A stretch of 64,000 nt of DNA from Bradyrhizobium diazoefficiens (GCF_016616235.1 NZ_CP067100.1:6383001-6447000), one strand, 5' to 3'. Numbered from the stretch's first letter, positions 35,730 through 45,479 are shown. Numbers and translations: made by a program. Notes: generated by a model not told the origin, from the sequence alone.

Positions 35730-36925
35730 GAGCGGTCTCCCGCGAACAGGCGGTTGACCTTGGCCCCGATCTGGTTGAGCGGCAGGATCGCCGCGCAGAT
35801 GCCGGCATTGGCCGCCGCGCCCGGCATGCCCCAGACCACGCTTGAGGCTTCGTCCTGCGCGATCACGCTGCCGCCGGCCGCAACGATGTCCTTGCCGCCG
35901 CGCATGCCGTCCGAACCCATGCCAGTCAGGATCACGGAGAGGATGTTGCCGTGCCAGATGTCGATGGCGGAGGTGAACAGCGGATCCACCGCGGGCTTGC
36001 AGAAATTGACGGCGGGGCCGTCGTCGAGCGCGATCGCCACATCGGCGCCGTTGCGCGCGACGCGCATGTGCTTGCCGCCGGGCGCCAGATAAATCCGTCC
36101 CGGCTTCACCGGCTCGCCATCGACGGCCTCCGCCGCCGGCTTGCGGCTCGAGCGCGCCAGATGCTCGGCGAGAATGGTGGTGAAGGTCGGCGGCATGTGC
36201 TGGGTGATCAGCACCGGGAAGCGATCGATCACCGGGCCGAGCTCGGTGACGAGCGCCATCAGCGCCTGCGGGCCGCCGGTCGAGGAGCCGATCAGCAGCA
36301 CCTTCGGAGCCTGGGTCGAGAACGGGCGCGTCGACAGCGGCCCTGACGACGGCGCTTGCGCGGCCGGAGCCGCCGTGGGCGGGGCAGGCCGCGCAACGGC
36401 CGCTCCGCGTGCAGCCGGAGCCGCGCTCGCGGGCGCCAGCGGCGGGCTCGCGACCGCGGGCTTGCGGCGCAGGCGTGCGCCGAGGTGACGGATCTTCTGG
36501 ATCAGGTCGTGATGAAAGATATCCGCGGCCTGCGCCTCGCGCGTCGATTCCGGCTTCGGAATGTAATCAGCTGCGCCGAGCGACAGCGCCTTGAAGCTGA
36601 TCTCCGCGTTGCGGCGGGTCAGGGTCGAAGCCATGATGATGACGAGGTCGCGCTTTTTCGCCAGCAGTCGCGGTAACGCCGAAAGGCCGTCGAGCTCGGG
36701 CATTTCGATGTCGAGCACGGCAACGTCGGGATTGATGCGTTCGAGCTGGTTGACCGCCTCGAGCCCGGTGCGCAAGGAGGCAGCGACCTCCATGTCGTGC
36801 TCGGCACCGATCCAGCGCGAGATGAGGCCGCGGATGACGACGGAGTCGTCGACGACCATCACCCGCAGCGGTCCGGCTTCGCGCGACGGGCCCGTGGTCG
36901 AACTACCTGCGAACGCAACACTCAT
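35726..36925 (-). CDS. cheB: chemotaxis methylesterase/deamidase CheB
   Basis: A 399-residue protein. The receiver domain has [13 protein letters not shown] and the phospho-acceptor Asp72 in [13 protein letters not shown]. An Ala/Pro-rich linker spans about residues 155-205. The esterase domain has the catalytic triad region [15 protein letters not shown] (Ser near 214), [10 protein letters not shown] (His near 243) and [10 protein letters not shown] (Asp). It removes methyl groups from receptors when phosphorylated by CheA. It overlaps cheR by 4 nt. Confidence 0.96.
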   Translation of the reverse strand: MSVAFAGSSTTGPSREAGPLRVMVVDDSVVIRGLISRWIGAEHDMEVAASLRTGLEAVNQLERINPDVAVLDIEMPELDGLSALPRLLAKKRDLVIIMASTLTRRNAEISFKALSLGAADYIPKPESTREAQAADIFHHDLIQKIRHLGARLRRKPAVASPPLAPASAAPAARGAAVARPAPPTAAPAAQAPSSGPLSTRPFSTQAPKVLLIGSSTGGPQALMALVTELGPVIDRFPVLITQHMPPTFTTILAEHLARSSRKPAAEAVDGEPVKPGRIYLAPGGKHMRVARNGADVAIALDDGPAVNFCKPAVDPLFTSAIDIWHGNILSVILTGMGSDGMRGGKDIVAAGGSVIAQDEASSVVWGMPGAAANAGICAAILPLNQIGAKVNRLFAGDRS

Positions 36926-37000
36926 TACTCACCAACTCAGACTGAAACGGTTCATTTGAAGACAAGCACCGAAGGATCCGTTCAGCCTCCGGACGATCGC

Positions 37001-37366
37001 TCAGATCAGGCCGACTTCCTGGAATTTCGCCGTTACGATGTCCTTGTCGAACGGCTTCATGATGTACTCGTTGGCGCCGGCGTGCAGCGCACGCGCGATG
37101 TGCGCGACGTCGTTCTCGGTGGTGCAGAACACCACCTTGGGCTGGTCGCCGCCGGGCATGCGCCTGAGATGGCCGAGGAACTCGTAGCCGTCCATCACGG
37201 GCATGTTCCAGTCGAGCAGCACAGCGTCGGGCAGACCGCGCTTGCAGGCCTCTAGCGCCTTCTCACCGTCCTCGGCTTCGAGAATCTGGAAGTCGAGGCC
37301 CTCCAGGATCCGGCGCGCAACCTTGCGGATGACGCTGGAATCATCAACGACGAGACAAGTTCGCAT
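37001..37366 (-). CDS. cheY: single-domain response regulator CheY
   Basis: A 121-residue stand-alone receiver: acidic pocket VVDDSSVIRKVARRI, phospho-acceptor Asp52 in VLLDWNMPVMDG, Thr in VFCTTEND and Lys in YIMKPFDKDIV. The order between cheW and cheB marks it as the CheY of this pathway, which would act at the flagellar motor or as a phosphate sink. The gap to cheB is 75 nt. Confidence 0.94.
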   Translation of the reverse strand: MRTCLVVDDSSVIRKVARRILEGLDFQILEAEDGEKALEACKRGLPDAVLLDWNMPVMDGYEFLGHLRRMPGGDQPKVVFCTTENDVAHIARALHAGANEYIMKPFDKDIVTAKFQEVGLI

Positions 37367-37438
37367 GTGAACCTCTGCTTCCTATCCCCTTTGCGGGGCA
37401 CTTCCAATTGCAGGTCCGGCGACGGCGATGCCACCGTA

Positions 37439-37909
37439 TCAGGCCGCCATCATCTCGGGCGCGAGCTCGAGCACGCGATCGACGTCGAGGACGACCATGA
37501 GCTGGCCGTCGAGGCGGTGGACGCCGCCGGCGAGCTTGGCCATGCGGGGGTCGAGGTTGACGGGGTTTTCCTCCTTGCCGTCCTCGGCAAGGCGCAAGAC
37601 CTCGCCGATCTGGTCGATCAGCAGGCCGTAGGATTCGCCGCGCAGATCGACCCCGACCGCCATCGGCGCCTTGCCATCTTCGGGCCTCGGCAGGCCGAGC
37701 CGGGCGCGCATGTCGACCACGGTGACGATGCGGCCGCGCAGGTTCAAAACGCCCGCGATCTCGCGCGAGGACAAGGGAACGCGGGTGACGCGCTCGGGCA
37801 TGAACACGTCCTGGACGCGGGAGATCGGCAGGCCGAACAGCTGGCCGCCGATCATCGCGGTGACGTATTCGACCATGGCGCCTTCAGTGGACTGGGTCTT
37901 CTTGCTCAT
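37439..37909 (-). CDS. cheW: chemotaxis coupling protein CheW
   Basis: A 156-residue protein; the body shows the CheW fold (GGQLFGLPISRVQDVF, VPLSSREIAGVLNLRGRIVT, DMRARLGLPRPEDG, LIDQIGEVLRL). It links receptors to CheA. It lies 22 nt after the cheA stop and 72 nt before cheY. Confidence 0.95.
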   Translation of the reverse strand: MSKKTQSTEGAMVEYVTAMIGGQLFGLPISRVQDVFMPERVTRVPLSSREIAGVLNLRGRIVTVVDMRARLGLPRPEDGKAPMAVGVDLRGESYGLLIDQIGEVLRLAEDGKEENPVNLDPRMAKLAGGVHRLDGQLMVVLDVDRVLELAPEMMAA

Positions 37910-37931
37910 CGGCGTATCTCCTCCATCCGTC

Positions 37932-40724
37932 CTAGGCGGCTGCCCGGCTCAGCTCGGAGGCGCCGGCGGCGCCCGCGGTCTGCTCCTTCAGCGCCGCGAT
38001 CAGGCCGGGACGGTCGAACTTGGCGACATAGTCGTGGAAGCCGGCCTGCCGGCCGCGCTCGATCGCCGCCGGCGACACCAGCGCCGAGAGGCCGATGATC
38101 GGCGTCGATGCGAGATTGTTGTCGGAGCGGATCACTTCCGCGAACTCGAAGCCGTTCATGTCGGGCATCTCGATGTCGGTCAGGATCACGTCGAAGTTTT
38201 GCGCGCGGAGCGCAGCCAGGCCCTCCTGCGCGGTCGGCGCGGTGCGGACGCGGTAGCCGGCGGCCTTCAGGACGGGTGCCAGCATGTTGCGGAAGAACGC
38301 GCTGTCGTCGACCAGCAGCACCGACTGCGCGTGCATCGAAGGCTTCATCTCCTTGCGGGTGAACCAGTCGGCGAATGCCATCGGCAGGAAGTGGCCGACG
38401 TCGATCACCTCGGTGGCCTGGCCCTTGATCACGGCCGAGCCGAGAATGCCGCTGGCCGAGCCGCCGACCTCGATGTTGAGGCGCTCCTCGACGATGTCGA
38501 TGATCTCGTCGACGACGAGGCCCATCGAGCGGCCGTCATCGGCGAACACCAGGATCGGCTGGACGCCCTGCGTGGCGATGGTGACGCTCTCCATCGCCAC
38601 CAGCGGCATCAGCTGCTCGCGGTACTGCACCATGTAGCGGCCGTTACTGAACTCGATCTTGTCGGCCGGGAGCTCCTCCAGGCGGGTGACCAGCCCGAGC
38701 GGAACCGCCTTGGGCTGCGACGAGCCGGCGCGGAACACCAGGAGCGAGGTGGTCTGCTCGCCGGAGCCGATGTGATGGCCGGCGGCCTCGTCGGCCATGT
38801 CATGGGCCGAGGAGCCGGAGGCGCCGAGCGCTTTGGCAATGCCGTTGGGGTCGATGATCATGATGACGGCGCCATCGCCCAGAATGGTGTTGCCGGAGAA
38901 CATGTCGATGTGACGCAGCTTGGTCGACATCGGCTTCACGACGATCTCTTCGGTGTGGAACACGCCGTCGACGACGATGCCAAAGGTCTGGCTGCCGACC
39001 TGCGTCACCACGATGAAGCCGTTCTCGGGATCGCTGGCGGCGCCGTCGTCGATCTTCAAGAGCTTCTTGAGGTGGATCAGCGGCAGCAGCTTGTTGCGCA
39101 GGCGCAGGACCGCGGTGTCCTTGATGCGCTCGATGCGGTGCTCCGAGTTGGCGCGGGCCCGGACCAGCTCGACGACGGAGAGCTGCGGGATGGCAAAACG
39201 GTCGCCGGCCGCTTCCACGATCAGGGCGGAGACGATCGCCAGGGTCAGCGGGATCTTGATGGTGACGGAGGAGCCCTCGCCGGCCACGCTCTTGATGTCG
39301 ATGGTGCCGCCGATCTGGTCGATATTGGTGCGGACCACGTCCATGCCGACGCCGCGGCCCGAGACCGAGGTGATGGCGGCCGCGGTCGAGAAGCCCGGCG
39401 CGAAGATGAACTTGTGGATCTGCGCTTCGCTCATCTTCTCCAGCTCGGCCTCGGTGACGAGACCTGACGAGAGCGCCTTGGCCTTGATCTTCTCGGTGTT
39501 GAGGCCGCGGCCGTTGTCGGCGATGCAGATGATGATGTGACCGCCCTCGTGATAGGCGGAGAGGCGAATGGTGCCCTGCTCGCCCTTGCCGGCAGCGAGG
39601 CGCTCGGCGGGGGTCTCCAGGCCATGGTCGGCGGAGTTGCGCACCATGTGGGTGAGCGGATCCTTGATCAGGTCGAGCACCTGGCGGTCGAGCTCGGTGT
39701 CGGCGCCGTGCATCTCCAATTCGATCTGCTTGCCGAGTTCTGAGGAGAGATCGCGGACGATGCGAGGCAGCTTCTGCCAGGCATTGCCGATCGGCTGCAT
39801 GCGCGTCTTCATGACGCCTTCCTGCAGCTCGGCGGTGACGTTGGAGAGGCGCTGCAACGGCACCTTGAACTCGGTGTCCTCGTTGCGGCGGGAGATCTCC
39901 AAGAGCTGGTTGCGGGTCAAGACCAGCTCGGAGACCATGGTCATCAAATGCTCCAGCGTATCCACGTTGACGCGGATCGACTGGTTGGCGATGCGGTCGC
40001 CCTCGCCCATGACCTCGTCGGCCATCGACTTCTTCGGTGCGGCTTTTTCCTTGGCCGGCTTGGCGGCTTCCTTCGCAGCGGGCGCGGGCGCTTCAGCAGT
40101 CGGCGTGGGCTCCGCCTTGGCAACGGGCGCAGGTGCGGGCGCTTCGATCGCGGTCTCGCGGAAGGCGCGCTCGAGCTCGTCCAGCGAGACCTCGCCCGGG
40201 CGCAGCGGGCGCTCCAGGGTCTGGTCGATCAGCATGCCCTGGGTCATTGCTTTTGCGGGCGCCGGCTTGCTCTCGGCCTCGGCAACCGGCGCTTCCGGCA
40301 CCAGCGGCGGCGCCTCGGCAACGGGAGCTCCAGCGGCCATCGCCGCCATGCCCTGCTCGACCATCGCCTCAAGCTTGTCGATGAGGTCGCGGTCGTTGCC
40401 CTCGGGCTCGGCTTCGGTTGCCTCCAGGCCGGCGAGGATCTCCTTGATGCGGTCGATCGAGGACAGGATCACCGTCACCGCCTGCCCGGTCACCGGCATG
40501 CCGTCGCGGAATTTGCCCATCAAGGTCTCGCCGGCATGCGCCAACGCTTCCAGCCGCGGCAGGCCCAGGAAGCCGCAGGTGCCCTTGATGGTGTGGACCA
40601 GGCGGAAGATGTTATCCAGGATCTTGGCGTTGTTCGGCTCCTGCTCGAACTTCACCAGCTGATTGTCGACAGTGTCCAGGCTCTCGCTGGTCTCCGTCAA
40701 AAACTCCCGCAACAGATCATCCAT
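37932..40724 (-). CDS. cheA: chemotaxis histidine kinase CheA with C-terminal receiver domain
   Basis: A 930-residue hybrid kinase. I chose the ATG at 40724 (MDDLLREFLTETSESLDTVD) because AAGG precedes it; ATG at 40739 adds five residues. The Hpt domain has the phospho-His near residue 44 (FRLVHTIKGTCGFLGL). An Ala/Pro/Glu-rich linker follows, then dimerisation and ATPase domains (HMVRNSADHGLETPAERLA; GRGLNTEKIKAKA; SGRGVGMDVVRTNIDQIGG), a CheW-like domain, and a terminal receiver (VLLVDDSAFFRNMLAPVLKA; VILTDIEMPDMNGFEF). The fused receiver is common in alphaproteobacterial CheA. First gene of cheA-W-Y-B-R. Confidence 0.96.
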   Translation of the reverse strand: MDDLLREFLTETSESLDTVDNQLVKFEQEPNNAKILDNIFRLVHTIKGTCGFLGLPRLEALAHAGETLMGKFRDGMPVTGQAVTVILSSIDRIKEILAGLEATEAEPEGNDRDLIDKLEAMVEQGMAAMAAGAPVAEAPPLVPEAPVAEAESKPAPAKAMTQGMLIDQTLERPLRPGEVSLDELERAFRETAIEAPAPAPVAKAEPTPTAEAPAPAAKEAAKPAKEKAAPKKSMADEVMGEGDRIANQSIRVNVDTLEHLMTMVSELVLTRNQLLEISRRNEDTEFKVPLQRLSNVTAELQEGVMKTRMQPIGNAWQKLPRIVRDLSSELGKQIELEMHGADTELDRQVLDLIKDPLTHMVRNSADHGLETPAERLAAGKGEQGTIRLSAYHEGGHIIICIADNGRGLNTEKIKAKALSSGLVTEAELEKMSEAQIHKFIFAPGFSTAAAITSVSGRGVGMDVVRTNIDQIGGTIDIKSVAGEGSSVTIKIPLTLAIVSALIVEAAGDRFAIPQLSVVELVRARANSEHRIERIKDTAVLRLRNKLLPLIHLKKLLKIDDGAASDPENGFIVVTQVGSQTFGIVVDGVFHTEEIVVKPMSTKLRHIDMFSGNTILGDGAVIMIIDPNGIAKALGASGSSAHDMADEAAGHHIGSGEQTTSLLVFRAGSSQPKAVPLGLVTRLEELPADKIEFSNGRYMVQYREQLMPLVAMESVTIATQGVQPILVFADDGRSMGLVVDEIIDIVEERLNIEVGGSASGILGSAVIKGQATEVIDVGHFLPMAFADWFTRKEMKPSMHAQSVLLVDDSAFFRNMLAPVLKAAGYRVRTAPTAQEGLAALRAQNFDVILTDIEMPDMNGFEFAEVIRSDNNLASTPIIGLSALVSPAAIERGRQAGFHDYVAKFDRPGLIAALKEQTAGAAGASELSRAAA

Positions 40725-40852
40725 GAAACAGGCCTTCATTAGGGCGGGCGCGCACGAATTGTGATGCGCCTATTCGGAATGGGGCCAGCTTCACCGCAAA
40801 GCGTTTAATATTGGTTGAGTATGTGCAAAAGAACGGAACCAACAAAGAGATA

Positions 40853-40879
40853 AGGCGCTCCGGACAACCCGAAGCGCCT
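40853..40879 (-). terminator. hairpin downstream of chpT
   Basis: AGGCGCT-C-CGG-ACAAC-CCG-A-AGCGCCT forms a 10-bp stem with one C-A mismatch. It starts 42 nt after the chpT stop. The run after it on the reverse strand (TTATCTCTTT) is only moderately T-rich. Confidence 0.55.
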
Positions 40880-40920
40880 CATAAAGATTCGATTAACGTC
40901 TGGAAGGCGATGTCGCGCGT

Positions 40921-41574
40921 TTACGAAGCGGTAACGATGATGGCGTCGCCTTCGTGCTTGAGCGCCACGGTCAGCCCGCAGGCCTGCGCCAACAGCCGCG
41001 TATAATAGGGCTGGATTGCGTGCGCATCGGCGGCAGGGCCGCGTTCGCCGCTCAACAGCTCGGAGATGTTCTGCGGCAGGCGCGCGTTGTGTCCGGTCGC
41101 GGTGATGCGAAAGCTCATCGTCTCGCCCTCGCCGATCGGATCGACCGTCAGCATGCCGCCGCGCGGGATCGTGTGCTGGGCGACGACCAGCATGTTGAGC
41201 AGCAGCTTGACGCGATTCTTCGGCAGCAAGAGCCGCGGCAGATTCCAGGTGATCGAGCACTTGCCGTCCTCGATGTGGCCGCGCGCCATGGTCTGGGCAT
41301 CGCCGAGATCGATCTGCGCGCCGGAGGAGCCGGCCGCGCCGAAGGCGAGGCGGCAGAACTGGAGCCGGGCGGAGGCGGTCTTGGCGCTCTTGCGGATCAG
41401 GTCGAGCGCGAATTCGCGGTCCTCGGGCTTGGGATCGTCGTCGAGCACCTCGAGCCCGTTGACGATGGCGCCGACGGGGCTGATGAGATCGTGACAGACC
41501 CGCGAGCACAAGAGCGCTGCGAGTTCGAGCATGTCGGGAGCAGTGGCGGTCGCGGGCGACGAGGCGTCAGACAT
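40921..41574 (-). CDS. chpT: histidine phosphotransferase ChpT
   Basis: A 217-residue protein; ATG at 41574 gives MSDASSPATATAPDMLELAA, and the longer frame upstream has no homology. The phospho-His is His28 in LLCSRVCHDLISPVGAIVNG, followed by the degenerate ATPase-like C-terminal domain (RVKLLLNMLVVAQHTIPRGG). In Caulobacter and Brucella ChpT carries phosphate from CckA to CtrA and CpdR. It lies beside the che operon rather than with cckA, and 9 kb from ctrA. Confidence 0.9.
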   Translation of the reverse strand: MSDASSPATATAPDMLELAALLCSRVCHDLISPVGAIVNGLEVLDDDPKPEDREFALDLIRKSAKTASARLQFCRLAFGAAGSSGAQIDLGDAQTMARGHIEDGKCSITWNLPRLLLPKNRVKLLLNMLVVAQHTIPRGGMLTVDPIGEGETMSFRITATGHNARLPQNISELLSGERGPAADAHAIQPYYTRLLAQACGLTVALKHEGDAIIVTAS

Positions 41575-41776
41575 ATTAAAGGGGTCCTGGAGGGTTCCTG
41601 GAATTACACGGCGCTGGACGCCGCGAATCACGCATGCTTGACGGATGCTGCGGGTTCTAACATTCGCCAGCCTGTGGCAGCTAGCTTGCGATAGGTTCGA
41701 AGCGGCCATAAAGGCGCCATCGAATCAATCGGGGCGAATCAGGTGAAGAGGAGCAAGATTTGCCGATGAACGAGGC

Positions 41777-42604
41777 ATGCAGGTGAGCATCATCGACACG
41801 GAGGCCGCTTCCCGGTTGATGGATCCGCTCACCGCGCTGGTGGTGAAGGCCGGCGAAGCGATTCTGGCCGTCAACCGCGCGGCGATGCGGGTCGACGGCA
41901 AACAGGACGGCTCGCCGGTGACCGAGGCGGACCTTGCCGCCGACCGCATCATCGCGGACGGCCTGGCACAGCTCGCCAGCGGCGTTCCGACGCTGTCGGA
42001 AGAGCGGACCCAGCTCGCTTCCCCGCCGTTTCACGGCAGTTTCTTCCTGATCGATCCGCTCGACGGCACCAAGGAGTTCGTCGCCGGCCGCGACGAGTTC
42101 ACGGTCAACCTCGCCCTCGTGACGGAAGGCGTGCCGCTGCTCGGGATCGTCAGCGCGCCCGCGCTCGGGCTGCTCTGGCGAGGTATCGTCGGGCGCGGCG
42201 CCGAGCGCGTCAGGTTTGACGGCACGACCATCGGTGCCACTGAAGCGATCCTCACCCGCAGGCTGCCGGCACAGGGCGAGCCCTGGATCGCGGCGGTGAG
42301 CCGCTCGCACGGCGATCCCAAAAGCGAGGCCTTCATCGACAACAGACCCAACGCCGTGAGAAAGACCTGTGGCTCGGCGGTGAAATTCGGCCGGATCGCG
42401 GAGGGCAGCGCCGACATCTATCCCCGCTTCGGGCCTACCTCCGAATGGGACGTCGGGGCCGGCTGCGCGGTCGTGACCGCCGCCGGCGGCAGGGTCACCG
42501 ACGGAAACGGCGGCGAGCTTCGATTCGGCCAACGCGGCGATACCGGCTTCATCATCCCCGACTTCATCGCCTGGGGCGACCCGCAGGCGGTAGATGGCTA
42601 CTGA
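41777..42604 (+). CDS. cysQ: 3'(2'),5'-bisphosphate nucleotidase CysQ
   Basis: A 275-residue metal-dependent phosphatase of the inositol monophosphatase superfamily. Metal-binding motifs are TLSEERTQ (Glu), FFLIDPLDGTKEFVAGRDEF (DPxDGT) and TSEWDVGAGCAVVTAAGG (WDxAxG-like). It hydrolyses PAP/PAPS in sulfur assimilation. Its start is uncertain by a few codons (MQVSIIDTEAASRLMDPLTA). It overlaps the opposing YHS-domain gene by 7 nt at the 3' end. Confidence 0.92.
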   Translation: MQVSIIDTEAASRLMDPLTALVVKAGEAILAVNRAAMRVDGKQDGSPVTEADLAADRIIADGLAQLASGVPTLSEERTQLASPPFHGSFFLIDPLDGTKEFVAGRDEFTVNLALVTEGVPLLGIVSAPALGLLWRGIVGRGAERVRFDGTTIGATEAILTRRLPAQGEPWIAAVSRSHGDPKSEAFIDNRPNAVRKTCGSAVKFGRIAEGSADIYPRFGPTSEWDVGAGCAVVTAAGGRVTDGNGGELRFGQRGDTGFIIPDFIAWGDPQAVDGY

Positions 42605-43131
42605 CCGAGCTTGTCCTGGAGGGCCGGCCAGCGCTTGCCAACCTCATAGAGAAAGCGCTCCGGATCAGCGGCGAAGGCGTCGCGATTGGCTTCCCGGCTG
42701 AACAGATAGAGCCGCTGCGCTGCGATCACGAAGAAGCGGGGGTTGCCGGCGACGGTGACTCCGCGGGCGATATCGGCCGGATCATAGCCGCCGAACTGCG
42801 GTCCATAGATCTCGGGATGGGCCAGGAAAGAAGCCCGGTTGCCCTCGTTCCGGAAGCGCCAGACCGCACCCCAGAGGTTGGCCTCGAACTCCGCTGTGCC
42901 CTGCGTTGCCGTACCATCGACGAAATAGGCCACGGGGTCGAAACCCTCGATAGCGACGCCAGAGAAGCGGTTGACCACGATCCGCTCGGTGGTGGCGGCC
43001 TGTGCCGGCAACCAAGAGCAGGTCAGCCAAATGCCCGCCAGCAGGCAGACGCGGCGGCCGATCAAGGCAATTCCGGGGCGCAAAGGGCTGGCTTCCTGCC
43101 GTTGTGCCGTCATAGTTGCTACGGATAACAT
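42598..43131 (-). CDS. secreted YHS-domain protein
   Basis: Up to 177 residues; the start at 43131 or 43113 is undecided, since neither has a clear ribosome-binding site. A signal peptide (VCLLAGIWLTCSWLPAQA) precedes the YHS-like core FSGVAIEGFDPVAYFVDG, GTAEFEANLWGAVWRFRNEG, and FLAHPEIYGPQFGGYDPADI. YHS domains often bind metals, but here the cysteines of the classical form are replaced. Function unknown; such proteins are common in Rhizobiales. Confidence 0.82.
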   Translation of the reverse strand: MLSVATMTAQRQEASPLRPGIALIGRRVCLLAGIWLTCSWLPAQAATTERIVVNRFSGVAIEGFDPVAYFVDGTATQGTAEFEANLWGAVWRFRNEGNRASFLAHPEIYGPQFGGYDPADIARGVTVAGNPRFFVIAAQRLYLFSREANRDAFAADPERFLYEVGKRWPALQDKLGQ

Positions 43132-43222
43132 CCGAGTCGAGGGGACATCCGCCGCAACCTAGGGCCGTGCCTGTTGGCGTCAGGTTAAGGAAGCGGTGGG
43201 ATTCGATACCAGGGGTTCTTTT

Positions 43223-43831
43223 ATGACTTTCGCATCACGCCTTGCCGCAGTGGCGCTTGTAGCGCTGGCTGGCTGGATCGTGCCGGCCTCCGCCCAGACG
43301 GCCGCGCCGCCGCCCGACCTGCCGCCGCCGCAGCGGAGCCCGACGCCCAACACCTATGGGCCGGACGAGTTGGTGAACGCCGGCCACCGCTTCTTCGGCA
43401 ATGTCTCCCGCGGGCTCGCCTCGATCATCGAGAAGGCGGTCAGCCAATGGGGCCTGCCCAACGGCTATATCCTCGGCGAGGAAGGCTCCGGCGCCTTCGT
43501 CGCCGGCCTGCGCTACGGCGAAGGCACGCTCTACACCAAGAACGCGGGCGATCTGCGCGTCTATTGGCAGGGCCCCTCGGTCGGCTTCGACTGGGGCGGC
43601 GACGGTGCGCGCACCATGACGCTGGTCTACAATCTGCCCGCCACCAACGCGATCTATCAGCGCTTCGGCGGCATCGACGGCTCGGCCTACATCATCGGCG
43701 GCTTCGGCATGACGGCGCTGACCGCCAACAACATCGTGCTGGTGCCGATCCGCTCCGGCCTCGGCCTGCGGCTGGGCGCCAATATCGGCTATCTCAAATA
43801 CACACCGCGCGCGACCTGGAACCCGTTCTAG
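43223..43831 (+). CDS. eipA: envelope-integrity periplasmic protein EipA (DUF1134)
   Basis: A 202-residue protein; ATG at 43223 starts a clear signal peptide (LAAVALVALAGWIVPASAQT). After a Pro-rich linker comes the DUF1134 domain: FFGNVSRGLASIIEKAVSQW, GSGAFVAGLRYGEGTLYTKN, VYWQGPSVGFDWGGDGARTM, and GIDGSAYIIGGFGMTAL. The Brucella homologue EipA is a periplasmic beta-barrel-like protein needed for envelope stress resistance and is reported to be under CtrA control. Two GANTC sites and a TTAAGG element lie upstream here. Confidence 0.88.
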   Translation: MTFASRLAAVALVALAGWIVPASAQTAAPPPDLPPPQRSPTPNTYGPDELVNAGHRFFGNVSRGLASIIEKAVSQWGLPNGYILGEEGSGAFVAGLRYGEGTLYTKNAGDLRVYWQGPSVGFDWGGDGARTMTLVYNLPATNAIYQRFGGIDGSAYIIGGFGMTALTANNIVLVPIRSGLGLRLGANIGYLKYTPRATWNPF

Positions 43832-43876
43832 ATCCACTTCTCCCCTCCAGTTCCGGATTCACGTTAACGACAGGGC

Positions 43877-43900
43877 GGGGCTGGCTTTTTGCCAGCCCGC
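43877..43900 (+). terminator. hairpin after eipA
   Basis: GCGGGGCTGGC-TTTTT-GCCAGCCCGC gives a stem of about 10 bp with one bulge. No T-run follows directly; AAATTTTTCC comes about 20 nt later. It may be a terminator or an attenuator before the coiled-coil gene. Confidence 0.4.
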
Positions 43901-43949
43901 CATGCATTGTCGTTGGTAAATTTTTCCTTAGCTTTGGGAGTTCTGGCCC

Positions 43950-45245
43950 ATGGTCGAACCGATCATGTACCTGGCGATCGGTTTCCTGCTCTCGATGCTG
44001 TGCGGGCTTGCCATCGTGCCACTGGTGCATAACCGCGCGGTGCGCCTGACCACCCGCCGGCTCGAGGCCGCCACCCCGCTGTCGATGGCCGAGATCCAGG
44101 CCGACAAGGACCAGCTGCGCGCCGAGTTCGCCATGTCGGCGCGGCGGCTCGAGATGAGCGTCGAGCAGCTCAAGAACAAGACCACGAGCCAGCTTGCCGA
44201 GCTCGGCAAGAAGAGCGATGCGATCAACCGCATGAAGATCGAGCTTGGCGAGAAGAACGCCACGATCTTCGCGCTGGAGGCGCGCGAGAAGGCGGTGAAG
44301 GAGCAACTCCGCGCCACCGAAGAAGAATTCAACGCCAAGACCGAGGCGCTGCGCGCCGCCGAGAAGGCGCTGACCGACAAGCAAGGCGAGCTTGCAAAAA
44401 TCAATTCCGAGCTGTCCGACCGTTCGATGATGGCGGAGAGCCGCCAGGTCGAGCTGGTCGCGGTGCGCGCGCAGATCGAGGAATTGAAGAACCGCGTCGG
44501 CGACGCCGAGAAGGAATTTGCCGCGACGCAAGCGCGGCTGGCGCAGGAGCGCACCGAATCCGAGACCGCTTCGCGCGAGCTTTCGGAGGCGCGCGGGCGG
44601 GTCGAAAATTTGAGCCAACGCGTCACCGAGCTCGACCGCCAGCTCATCGTGCAGGTGAAAGAGGCCGAGATGCTGTCGGGCCGCGTCGCCGACCTCGAGG
44701 GGCGCCTCGCCACGCAGGGCAAGCTGCTTGCCGAGCGTGACTACGAGAACAACCAGCTGCGCCAGGCCAATGAGGCTGCCGAGCGCACCGTCAAGGAGTT
44801 GCGCGTCGAGATCGCGGCCCTGAGCGGCGGCAAGTCGTCGGCCGCGTTCGAGGCGCTCCGCGCCGAAAAGACCGCGCTGGAGGAGCAGCTCCGCACCGCT
44901 CGCGACGAACGCGCAAAGCTCCAGCGCGACATCAACGCGATCCAGCAGCAGGCGGAAAGCTCCTGGGCGACCGAGCGGATGGAGAATGCGCTTCTGCGCG
45001 AGCGCATCAACGACATCGCCGCCGAGGTCGCCAAGCTCGCGATGCAGCTCGAAGGCCCGAACTCGCCGATCGAGGCCCTGCTCGCGGCTGAAGCCGGCCA
45101 GCCGCCGAAGCCGGCGCCGCGCCCGGCGAATGACGCCGCGAGCAAAGGCGCCGCAGGCACCCTGCCCGAGGGCGGCGGAACGCTCGCCGAGCGCATCCGC
45201 GCCCTCCAGGCCCACGCCTCCCGCGCCCGCCAGCAGGGCGCGTAA
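43950..45245 (+). CDS. membrane-anchored coiled-coil protein, function unknown
   Basis: A 431-residue protein. One N-terminal membrane segment (IMYLAIGFLLSMLCGLAIVP) is followed by about 320 residues of nearly unbroken Glu/Ala/Lys/Arg-rich coiled coil (for example MSVEQLKNKTTSQLAELGKK, then NATIFALEAREKAVKEQLRA). The last 70 residues are Pro/Ala-rich with a short helix (LAERIRALQAHASRARQQ). No catalytic motif is visible. It follows eipA by 118 nt, suggesting an envelope or division role; that is inference only. Confidence 0.8.
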   Translation: MVEPIMYLAIGFLLSMLCGLAIVPLVHNRAVRLTTRRLEAATPLSMAEIQADKDQLRAEFAMSARRLEMSVEQLKNKTTSQLAELGKKSDAINRMKIELGEKNATIFALEAREKAVKEQLRATEEEFNAKTEALRAAEKALTDKQGELAKINSELSDRSMMAESRQVELVAVRAQIEELKNRVGDAEKEFAATQARLAQERTESETASRELSEARGRVENLSQRVTELDRQLIVQVKEAEMLSGRVADLEGRLATQGKLLAERDYENNQLRQANEAAERTVKELRVEIAALSGGKSSAAFEALRAEKTALEEQLRTARDERAKLQRDINAIQQQAESSWATERMENALLRERINDIAAEVAKLAMQLEGPNSPIEALLAAEAGQPPKPAPRPANDAASKGAAGTLPEGGGTLAERIRALQAHASRARQQGA

Positions 45246-45404
45246 GCGGCCCCAAGCGCGGCTTCGCGGTCGGATGGCGGGGTGGGCCCAAGGTTTTCGC
45301 CCCCGCAAGGCACCTCGAAACTTGACACCTTGAGCCCGCACTTCTAAATCGCGGGCTCCCATGCGCCGGCCGGCCGAAAGTCCGGCCGCCTGCATGATGG
45401 TCCC

Positions 45405-45479
45405 GGGCGCATAGCTCAGCGGGAGAGCGTTCCCTTCACACGGGAGAGGTCCAAGGTTCGATCCCTTGTGCGCCCACCA
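45405..45479 (+). tRNA. tRNA-Val (anticodon CAC)
   Basis: A full cloverleaf: acceptor GGGCGCA pairs with TGCGCCC, D-stem GCTC/GAGC, anticodon stem TTCCC/GGGAG around TTCACAC (anticodon CAC), T-arm CAAGG-TTCGATC-CCTTG, and an encoded CCA at the 3' end. The sequence downstream changes character, so it may be an integration site. Confidence 0.95.

Noticed and set aside
37671..39467. A 598-codon open frame antisense to cheA
   Set aside because: It is Asp/Ala/Arg/Gly-rich without motifs, as produced by the complement of GC-rich coding sequence; cheA on the other strand is unmistakable.
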